A stretch of 64,000 bases of DNA. Source: JADZFO01 sp964512635. Lineage in GTDB: Bacteria > 4484-113 > JAFGCY01. Made by a program: the position numbers and the translations under genes. Position 1 is the stretch's first letter, and each line of letters opens with the position of its first letter. The notes below the pieces were generated by a model. The model did not search any database. It was not told the origin of the DNA and saw only the letters and a list, made by a program, of their open reading frames with translations. The stretch covers positions 1 to 64,000 of the forward strand of contig CAZEJB010000008.1 of NCBI GenBank assembly GCA_964512635.1, given 5' to 3'. Below, piece by piece: positions 57,672 to 64,000 of the stretch.

Positions 57672-58958
57672 TTAACCAGCAGCGGCATTACGCAGCGGAG
57701 CTTCGCCGGCTTCCGCTTCACGGAGGCTGGATAACTCCGCGTCGGCGCGACTTTGCCACTGCGCCAGATCGGCGGACATCCTGCCGGCGACGCTGCGGAC
57801 TGCCGCGGCGTCGGCCAGCAGCGGCGCATAGTCCTGCGCGCACAGGGCGCCAAGTGCGCGCTGGAGCCAGACAGCCTCGATCTGGTTTTCAACGCTGACC
57901 ATCAGCTCGCGGCGCCGCTCCCAGCTCTCCAGCGCCTCCGCCGGTGTTGCGGCAGCAAGCAGCCCCAGAGACAGATAGTAGTCCAGAAGGTCGGCTTCGT
58001 CATTGTCGAGGTCGCGCATCGCCGCCTGGGCCAGGCGCATGTAGTTAAGGGACTCTGCCGGCTGCTTCAGGTGCAATGCCAGCAGACCAAGCAGCATAAG
58101 CACTGCGGACTCAAAGACTGCGCCATGCTGACCCGCCGGCCGCTGCCAGGCCTGCAGCGCCAGGCGGCGGGCTTCCTGCCAGTCGCCGATATGCGTCTCA
58201 TAGACGGCCAGGTTAAAGCGCGCCATCCCAAGCTGAGCGAGATCGGCATCACGCAGCGCGGACTCGATCTGCTCCATGGTAAGAACCCGGGCCCGCTCCA
58301 CCTCCCCCCGGCACCAGGCCTGGAAGGCGAAGTTACTCATCTCGCGACGCAGTCTGACACTGTTCTCGGTGCCGCGCAGCAGCTCTAAAGCCGCACGCAT
58401 GTGCCCGTCCGCTTCGGCGTGATTACCAAGCGCAGTCAGCGACCAGGCCAGTGTGCAGGAGGCCCGCGAAAAAATCGTCGCCGGTGATCTGTTCTGTAAC
58501 AGGCTCAGCGCATCCCTGCAGTGCTTGATGGCCTGCTGGTAATCGTGTCTGGCCCGGCAGGCGGCGGCAAGGATGGTCAAGGCCTCGGCGGCCTCTTCGT
58601 TCCAGGACGCCTGCTGGGCGCGCAGCTGACAGCGCTCAGCTTCAAAGATCAGTTGCCCGAAGGGCTCTTTGGCACGCGAGGCATAGATGCGGCCAAGTTC
58701 GGCCTGCAGGGCCTGTCGCTCCTGCCCAAGCTCTTCATAGGTCTCGGCTGCCTGCTGAAAGTAACTTGTGGCCGGGCCGAAGCGGTGCAGTGATTCGCAG
58801 GCGCAGCCGGCCAGATACTGCACGCGTCCAGTTTCCTCCGGCCGCAGAGCAGCAGCCCCATCCTGCATCAGGCTCTCACAAAGAGCCAGAAGCTGGGCCG
58901 ATTCTTCCTTGTCGTAAAGGGACTCGATTCTCTTCAGGTCAGCGGCGAGACTTGGCAT
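57672..58958 (-). CDS. TPR-repeat protein (paralogue of 59075-60304)
   Basis: 428 residues from ATG 58958. A TATACT ends 10 nt upstream, so the leader would be about 3 nt. Ten or so TPR-like helix pairs, for example YLAGCACESLHRFGPATSYFQQAAETYEELG and ALTILAAACRARHDYQQAIKHCRDAL, then ARFNLAVYETHIGDWQEARRLALQAWQ and SLGLLAAATPAEALESWERR. No signal peptide or enzymatic domain. Same architecture as the next gene. Confidence 0.75.
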   Translation of the reverse strand: MPSLAADLKRIESLYDKEESAQLLALCESLMQDGAAALRPEETGRVQYLAGCACESLHRFGPATSYFQQAAETYEELGQERQALQAELGRIYASRAKEPFGQLIFEAERCQLRAQQASWNEEAAEALTILAAACRARHDYQQAIKHCRDALSLLQNRSPATIFSRASCTLAWSLTALGNHAEADGHMRAALELLRGTENSVRLRREMSNFAFQAWCRGEVERARVLTMEQIESALRDADLAQLGMARFNLAVYETHIGDWQEARRLALQAWQRPAGQHGAVFESAVLMLLGLLALHLKQPAESLNYMRLAQAAMRDLDNDEADLLDYYLSLGLLAAATPAEALESWERRRELMVSVENQIEAVWLQRALGALCAQDYAPLLADAAAVRSVAGRMSADLAQWQSRADAELSSLREAEAGEAPLRNAAAG

Positions 58959-59074
58959 GCAGACAGCAAGTATAACGGTCTGTGAGTGAAAGTTCTTTAT
59001 TGAACAGATGAATTCTCTTTCAATCCACGCCGCCATGAGACTGTGCGCAGCTGCCTCTGCTTTGCAGCCCGGCA

Positions 59075-60304
59075 TCAGTCGGTTACGGCGGGAAGTCCCG
59101 ACTCGAGCTCGGTCAGCCAGCTCCGGAGATCGGCCTGGATGTACTGAGCAGTCTGCTGCGCGTCCGGATCTTCCAGCACTGCCCAGTCCCGAAGTGCTTC
59201 CAGCGCGCGCAGCATCCAGCCAACTTCAACTTTGTTATCCATGCAGCGGGACAACTCCCCGCGCCCCTGCCAGCTGGACTGCGCCTCGGCGTACCTGCCG
59301 GCGGCAAGCTGGGCGATGGCCATGTAATGCAGCACCAGTGCCGACTCATCGCCGGCCTGGTCGCGAAGGCCCCGCACCGCAATATCCACATAGTTGAGTG
59401 CGTCTTCGAAGCGCTGCAAATGCAGCGCACTGAGGCACAGCAGTCGCAGCACGGCGCTTTCCAGCACCAGTCCCTGGGGTGCCAGGCGCTGCTGCCAGGC
59501 GACAAGCCCGTACTTGTGAGCGCTGTCCCAGTCCTGTTCCTGGGCGGCGAAGAGCCCCAGGTTGTAGCGCGACATTGCCGCCTCCAGGCCCGAGCCGTCC
59601 AGCAGAGCGGAGTCCAGCTGCTGCTGGGTCAGTTCGCGTGCCTGCGCGATTTCACCGCGCAGCCAGGACTGGTAGGCGAAGTGCCCGAGTTCGCGGCGCA
59701 GCAGCCCGGGGTTATCAAGTCCTTCAAGCAGCTTGAAGGCCGTTTGGGCCTGCTCAACCCCCTCGTCGATCCGGCCAAGCGAATACAGCGCCCAGGCCCG
59801 CGCGGAGGCTGCACGGTAGTACTGGTAGCGGTCTTTACCGGGATTCAGCAAAGCCAACGCTGAATCACACAGCTCCAGCATCTGCAGAAACTGGTCGCGC
59901 TGGCGGCAGACTGTAGCCATCAGGATCAGCGCCTCAGCTTCTTCAAGCTGCCAGCCCTGCTGCTGCGCGGCTTCCCGGCACTGCACAGCTTCCTTGAAAA
60001 TCGTGTCAAGGCTGTTGCCTGCGCGGCGGGCCATGGTAATGCCGAGCCGGGCCTGCAGTGCCTGCTGTTCCAGGCCCAGGTCATGAAAGCGCTGTTCACT
60101 GCTCATGAAGGCCTGCAGTGCATCGCCGAGGTGGAGCTCATGCTCATGGATACAGCCCAGCATATATTCCAGGCGCGCTTGTTGCAGGGCAGTCAAATCC
60201 GTCCCGCCGCCACTGAGTGTAAGCAGCTGCGGCTTCAGCTGGCGATAATTGCGGCGCTCAAAGAGCGCTTCGGCCATGGCAAACGTGTCGTTCGGCGCGG
60301 TCAT
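59075..60304 (-). CDS. TPR-repeat protein (paralogue of 57672-58958)
   Basis: 409 residues from ATG 60304; TATACT ends 9 nt upstream. TPR-like repeats align with the paralogue (MAEALFERRNYRQLKPQLLTLSGG; YMLGCIHEHELHLGDALQAFMSSEQRFHDLG; ARAWALYSLGRIDEGVEQAQTAFKLL; SRYNLGLFAAQEQDWDSAHKYGLVAWQ; MAIAQLAAGRYAEAQSSWQGR). The shared order of repeats indicates tandem duplication. Probable protein-interaction scaffold. Confidence 0.75.
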   Translation of the reverse strand: MTAPNDTFAMAEALFERRNYRQLKPQLLTLSGGGTDLTALQQARLEYMLGCIHEHELHLGDALQAFMSSEQRFHDLGLEQQALQARLGITMARRAGNSLDTIFKEAVQCREAAQQQGWQLEEAEALILMATVCRQRDQFLQMLELCDSALALLNPGKDRYQYYRAASARAWALYSLGRIDEGVEQAQTAFKLLEGLDNPGLLRRELGHFAYQSWLRGEIAQARELTQQQLDSALLDGSGLEAAMSRYNLGLFAAQEQDWDSAHKYGLVAWQQRLAPQGLVLESAVLRLLCLSALHLQRFEDALNYVDIAVRGLRDQAGDESALVLHYMAIAQLAAGRYAEAQSSWQGRGELSRCMDNKVEVGWMLRALEALRDWAVLEDPDAQQTAQYIQADLRSWLTELESGLPAVTD

Positions 60305-60386
60305 GACATTGCGAGTATAGCCAGAAACTTGGGCAGGCAACAGGACGGCACTGGCCGAGACATCTGCAGGAAGCAGCAGCCGCTGC

Positions 60387-60392
60387 TAGGAT
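60387..60392 (+). promoter_or_regulatory. -10 hexamer TAGGAT, leaderless-type start
   Basis: TAGGAT ends 7 nt before ATG 60400. Confidence 0.4.
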
Positions 60393-60399
60393 GATATTG

Positions 60400-62223
60400 A
60401 TGCAAAGCAGATCCGCGCCCCCGCAGTCTCGCCACTCAGCCGGCAAGCGAAAGCCAGCTTCAGGCCGCGTTATCTGCCGAGCGCTGGAAGTGGCCTGCGT
60501 GCTCTTGCTGAGCGGCGTATTGGCCGGCTGCCCGGGCCCGGGCAGGCAGGGTAAGACTCCGGGCGAAAGCAAGGGCACTTCGAGCGCTGCGCAAATCCCC
60601 GCGGCGACGATTGCCTACATCGGCAACTTCCGCGGCTTCCAGCGGCCCTGCGGCTGCGACCAGCGCCAGGACGGGGGACTGCTGCGCCTGGCGACTGTAC
60701 TCAGCGTCCTGCGTGGTGAGATCACTGCGGAGGCCGCCATGCTGGATCCCTCGCAGCTGCCTCCCAGCCACGACATGAAGATCGAGGCGACTGGCAACAT
60801 CCCGGCGGCTCCTGACAACAGCGCCGCCAAAAACGCAGAGTCAGGCACAGAACCTGCCGGGGCCGCTGAAGATCCCGCGATGCCCGCCGGCCAGGAGCCG
60901 CCGAGCCCGGCTGTACGCGTCGAGCCCCCGGCCGAGGCAGTGCTTCAGCCCCTGTGGCTGATTGATTGCGGGAACTTTAGCGATCAGAACAACCGCCTGC
61001 CGGGTTTCCGAGCGGCGACGCACCTGAAGGCCCTCGCCCAGCTGGGCGCGAGCGCAGCTGTGCTTGGGAGCGCCGAGGCCCAGTTACCTCCTGAGCAGGC
61101 CAAACTGGCCTTTGGTCAAAGTCCGCTGCCCCTGCTGAGCTGCAACCTCACCAGCAAGGTCCCGGAAATCAAAGTGCAGCCCAGCCTCGAGCTTGGCGGC
61201 GGCTGGTATGTAATCGGGCTCACTGAACCGGAGGGCGCAACAGCCGGCGGTTTTGCCTCCGGCGGGATGGCCCTGCGGCGCAAGCTCGGTGGCCACAAGG
61301 ATGCCGCGGAAGCCGAGGCCTGGGCCACGGTCAGCGACCCGATCGCCGCACTGCGCAGCGAGATGGAGAAGCTGCCTAGCGGGGCTGTCGTGCTGGTGGC
61401 CTGCGCCCAGCTGCCGGAAGGCCTGCTGGACCAGATCAGTGCAATGGGTCCGATGCTGATCATCGGCAAGCAGCGTGAAAGCGATTTCAAGGCCCGGGTC
61501 GAGGCGATGGCGCTGCCCGCATTGCTGGATGCCCCGGTGCGCCGCGGTTTGCTGGCGACTTTTGTGTCGCTCAAGCGGCCGGAGCCGGGCGCCTGGGAGA
61601 AGGCCAAGGCCCTGTTTTGGAGTTACCGCCTGGCTACCGGTATCCGTGACGAGTTGCAGATGGACAAGTTGCTCAAAGATGAAGAAGGCAACTCAATGAA
61701 CGTAGCCTTAAGCAGCGACGAGTGGGAGAACAACCAGTGGGGCCAGGACGAGAAGTTTCTGCCGCCGGATATGCGCAAGAAGGGCAGCATTGTCCCCGGC
61801 TATGTCGGATCGACGATCTGCAAGGACTGCCACCCGGCCGAACATGCTGTCTGGGGTTCAACGAAGCACAGCCACGCCTACGAAACTCTGATCAAGCACG
61901 ACAATGGCGGCACGCTCGACTGCCTTGAGTGTCACGTCGTCGGCCTGCTGGAACCGGGCGGCTTCCTGCCGGCCTCGGCCCAGCCCTACCTTGCCGCGGT
62001 GGGCTGCGAAAGCTGCCACGGTCCTGGCGGCGAGCATGTCGGCCTGGCCCAGCAGCTGGATCCGGCAAAGCTCAGCCCGGCCGCTATCAGCGCCGGCAAG
62101 CTGCCGCTGATGGAGAAGAAGGCCATCAGCCGCGGTTCCACCGCGGACTGCCTATACTGCCACGACGACTTCAACAGCCCGGATTTCAGCCTCGAGCAAT
62201 ACTGGCCGCACGTGCAGCACTAG
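60400..62223 (+). CDS. Lipoprotein fusing a UshA-like phosphoesterase domain to a tetraheme c554-like cytochrome
   Basis: 607 residues from ATG 60400. Lipobox VLAGC gives lipidated Cys44. Residues of about 65-430 resemble a 5'-nucleotidase/metallophosphoesterase fold: YIGNFRGFQRPCGCDQRQDGGLLRLATVL, WLIDCGNFSD, AAVLGSAE and VVLVACAQLP, though metal ligands look depleted. A 90-residue acidic Ala/Pro/Glu insert (about 115-200) interrupts it. Four CxxCH motifs at 474, 508, 536 and 584 form a cytochrome c554-like C-terminus (STKHSHAYETLIKH, CESCHGPGGEHV). c554 is the electron acceptor of HAO in nitrifiers, and the HAO-like gene is 6 kb upstream. Confidence 0.83.
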   Translation: MQSRSAPPQSRHSAGKRKPASGRVICRALEVACVLLLSGVLAGCPGPGRQGKTPGESKGTSSAAQIPAATIAYIGNFRGFQRPCGCDQRQDGGLLRLATVLSVLRGEITAEAAMLDPSQLPPSHDMKIEATGNIPAAPDNSAAKNAESGTEPAGAAEDPAMPAGQEPPSPAVRVEPPAEAVLQPLWLIDCGNFSDQNNRLPGFRAATHLKALAQLGASAAVLGSAEAQLPPEQAKLAFGQSPLPLLSCNLTSKVPEIKVQPSLELGGGWYVIGLTEPEGATAGGFASGGMALRRKLGGHKDAAEAEAWATVSDPIAALRSEMEKLPSGAVVLVACAQLPEGLLDQISAMGPMLIIGKQRESDFKARVEAMALPALLDAPVRRGLLATFVSLKRPEPGAWEKAKALFWSYRLATGIRDELQMDKLLKDEEGNSMNVALSSDEWENNQWGQDEKFLPPDMRKKGSIVPGYVGSTICKDCHPAEHAVWGSTKHSHAYETLIKHDNGGTLDCLECHVVGLLEPGGFLPASAQPYLAAVGCESCHGPGGEHVGLAQQLDPAKLSPAAISAGKLPLMEKKAISRGSTADCLYCHDDFNSPDFSLEQYWPHVQH

Positions 62224-62239
62224 CGCGAGCCAGTCTCAA

Positions 62240-62297
62240 CTGGTATACCTGCCTCCTCAGCTGGTACCCTTAACTTCGCAGGGTACCGGTACACCAG
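62240..62297 (+). promoter_or_regulatory. Candidate operator region of the MocR regulator
   Basis: CTGGTATACC (62240) and CTGGTACCC (62261) are direct repeats 21 bp apart; GGGTACCGGTACACCAG (62281-62297) carries the inverted copy. TAGAAT lies at 62315-62320. Confidence 0.5.
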
Positions 62298-62332
62298 CCG
62301 GACTCCCTGCTGGGTAGAATCGAGGTGCGGGA

Positions 62333-63889
62333 ATGTTTCTGTCAATCGACAAATCTTCGGCGCAGCCGGTATACCAGCAAATCCGGGACGCAATCGTCTC
62401 GCACATTCGTGCGGGCACGCTTAAGCCCGGGGACAAGCTGCCCGGTACCCGCGACCTTGCGGGCCAGCTTGGAGTTTCCCGCAAGACGGTCCTGATCGCC
62501 TACCTTGAGCTGGCCGCCGACAACTGGGTTGAGAGCCGGCCGGGCTCCAGCACCTATGTGCTGGACCGCAGCGGTGTGAACAGCGTCTACATGCGGCGCA
62601 GCCAGCGCATTGAGCTGGTGAACCCGCCGGGCCAGACTCCGGCCGTCAGCGACCCCGGGGCGCCGCAGATGGACTGGGAGCCGCTGCGCCTCGACGGCAG
62701 CTACTTCTATATGCCGCCCTACCGCGCGCGCTGGCAGGGGCCCGAAGAGTGGATCTCCTTCAGCCGCGCCATTCCCGACGTGCGCCTCTTCCCCTTTGAG
62801 CGGATCAAAAAGGTCTCAGGCCAGATGCTCTGGGACCCCAAGGCCTACTTCTTCGACTATGGCCATCCGCAGGGTTATGAGCCCCTGGTGGATTACCTGC
62901 GCACCCGCCTGGCCAAGGAAGGCATCGACACCGCAGAGGAACGCAACGGCGTGGTGATTGCCTCCGGCTTCCAGGTTGGACTGAACCTGCTGCTCACCAT
63001 GCTGCTGCAGCCCGGCGACAGCGTGGTGGTTGAGGACCCGACCTTCAACGCGATCCTCAACCTGCTTGTAGCCCGCAACATCCCGCACCGCGGCGTGCCG
63101 ATGGAGCACGACGGGATGGACGTGGACTACCTCGAGCGCCTGCTGGTACGCGAGAAGCCCAAGCTGATCATCACCATCCCGACCCTGCACAACCCCACCG
63201 GCACTACGATGAGCCGGGAGAAGCGCGAGCGCCTGATTCAGCTCGCCCAGCGCTTCAACGTGCCGATCATCGAAGACTACTGGTGCATGATGATGGCCTA
63301 TGAGGGCCGCCGCGAGCCTTCGCTCAAGACCCTCGATACCGGCGGCCATGTGATCCAGATCGGATCTTTCTCCAAGAGCTTCCTGCCCGGCACCCGCGTG
63401 TCCTGGCTGGTGCTGCCGACCGGCATTGCTGAGAGCTTCGTGATCGCCAAGCGTGCCATGGACCGCAGCGACTCCTACTTCCTGCAGACCCTGGTACATG
63501 AGTTCATCATCAAGGGCTTTATGGACCTGCACTGTCGCAAGGTCGACCGCATCTACCGCGCGCGGCTTGAATTATGCGACGAGCTGATGCGTCAGCATTT
63601 CCCGGGGGAGGTTTCCTGGAAACGCCCCGCGGGAGGATTCAGTTTCTGGGTCGGCCTGCCCCGCAGCCTCAGCGGTGAGGAACTGCTGGAGCGTTCGGTG
63701 GCCCAGGGAGTCGACTTCGCACCCGGCAGCTATTTCCAGGTGGGCCGGCGTGACAGCAACAACATTCGTGTTTCATTCAGCACTCTGACCCAGCCCCAGC
63801 TCAGGCAGGGCATGCGCCGCCTGGGCTCGGTGCTGCAGGATGCGGTAACAGCTGAGGGGGCCCGGCAGGCTGGCCGGGTAGTTGTGTGA
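62333..63889 (+). CDS. MocR-family regulator (GntR HTH fused to class I aminotransferase)
   Basis: 518 residues. Residues 1-75 form a GntR winged helix (PVYQQIRDAIVSHIRAGTLKPGDKLPGTRDLAGQLGVSRKTVLIAYLEL). Residues of about 130-505 have the class I/II aminotransferase fold with FDYGHPQGYEPLVDYL, IPTLHNPTG, EDYW and the PLP Lys in IGSFSKSFLPGTRVSW (about residue 345), plus RRPAGGFSFWVGLP-type substrate arginines. These regulators control pyridoxal, amino-acid or GABA genes on PLP binding. Targets are unknown; repeats upstream suggest autoregulation. Confidence 0.88.
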   Translation: MFLSIDKSSAQPVYQQIRDAIVSHIRAGTLKPGDKLPGTRDLAGQLGVSRKTVLIAYLELAADNWVESRPGSSTYVLDRSGVNSVYMRRSQRIELVNPPGQTPAVSDPGAPQMDWEPLRLDGSYFYMPPYRARWQGPEEWISFSRAIPDVRLFPFERIKKVSGQMLWDPKAYFFDYGHPQGYEPLVDYLRTRLAKEGIDTAEERNGVVIASGFQVGLNLLLTMLLQPGDSVVVEDPTFNAILNLLVARNIPHRGVPMEHDGMDVDYLERLLVREKPKLIITIPTLHNPTGTTMSREKRERLIQLAQRFNVPIIEDYWCMMMAYEGRREPSLKTLDTGGHVIQIGSFSKSFLPGTRVSWLVLPTGIAESFVIAKRAMDRSDSYFLQTLVHEFIIKGFMDLHCRKVDRIYRARLELCDELMRQHFPGEVSWKRPAGGFSFWVGLPRSLSGEELLERSVAQGVDFAPGSYFQVGRRDSNNIRVSFSTLTQPQLRQGMRRLGSVLQDAVTAEGARQAGRVVV

Positions 63890-63899
63890 GGTGGTAGCA

Positions 63900-64000
63900 A
63901 TGAGGAATAAGTACATCGCGGCTCTGACTCTGCTGGCAGGTTTGCTCCTGCTGCTGCTTGGCACAGGCTGCGGCCAGAACCATCAGGACAATGATGACCA
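63900..64000 (+). CDS. Lipoprotein, N-terminal fragment (runs off the window)
   Basis: ATG 63900 starts 33 residues that continue past the end: basic MRNKY, hydrophobic LTLLAGLLLLLLG, lipobox TGC near residue 23, then GQNHQDNDD. GAGG lies 10 nt upstream. It starts 11 nt after the MocR stop, so it may be co-transcribed. Confidence 0.68.
   Translation, partial: MRNKYIAALTLLAGLLLLLLGTGCGQNHQDNDD

Overview
The window is about 64 kb of high-GC bacterial DNA from an organism I cannot place to a phylum. It carries secreted PKD-domain lipoproteins, multiheme cytochromes c and many genes whose only visible start signal is a -10 hexamer 6-7 nt before the start codon (leaderless-type starts). Two runs of 100 Ns are each flanked by the same 55 bp on both sides. 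This points to a draft or metagenome scaffold from a k-mer assembler, and closing both gaps on the 55 bp overlap restores intact reading frames.

Layout. 1-8038: an ankyrin-type gene fragment, a palindromic repeat array, two exported proteins and two large PKD/repeat lipoproteins. 8057-10641: PhnC/PhnE-like ABC transporter genes split by a heptanucleotide hairpin, then a REP-associated (RAYT-like) transposase bounded by 28 bp inverted repeats. 10705-16129: small lipoprotein, DUF2007-like protein, TPR protein, a four-helix-bundle (IVP/S23-like) gene between inverted heptamer arrays, a coiled-coil protein and an aldo/keto reductase. 16187-29732: a butyrate kinase/phosphate butyryltransferase fusion, a dockerin-bearing subtilase lipoprotein, an MprF-type catalytic domain, cystathionine beta-synthase and gamma-lyase/synthase, a serine beta-lactamase-like hydrolase, an M50-like protease and a secreted unknown. 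29769-38305: Sua5, a secreted unknown, a CDF transporter with lost metal ligands, a cytochrome c lipoprotein, ChaN-like protein, RsmG-RuvA-RuvC and two paralogous membrane proteins. 38388-43409: a minus-strand cysteine cluster (CysE, CysK, two CxxC thioredoxin-like proteins, a YeiH-type exporter, cysteine dioxygenase). 43534-50304: a zinc-ribbon-like unknown, a third PKD lipoprotein, an Atl-type DNA alkylation protein, small membrane proteins, an XRE regulator with a clear promoter and operator, an AhpD-like protein and tRNA-Arg. 50477-54572: an Rrf2 regulator and a Rieske / cytochrome b / octaheme HAO-like operon closed by a strong terminator. 54909-64000: an HTH-TPR regulator, a YgjP-type metallopeptidase, two paralogous TPR proteins, a lipoprotein fusing a phosphoesterase-like domain to a c554-like tetraheme domain, a MocR regulator and the start of another lipoprotein.

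How it fits together. The most coherent functional unit is respiratory: Rrf2, a quinol-oxidising Rieske/cytochrome b pair and a membrane-anchored octaheme HAO-family protein, with a c554-like tetraheme lipoprotein 6 kb further on. Sulfur amino-acid metabolism forms the second theme: serine to cysteine, homocysteine to cystathionine, cysteine oxidation and sulfur-oxyanion export. The non-coding fraction is dominated by two repeat systems: RAYT-linked palindromes, which also occur in frame inside a coding sequence, and heptanucleotide tandem arrays that sit at gene 3' ends, three times as inverted pairs.
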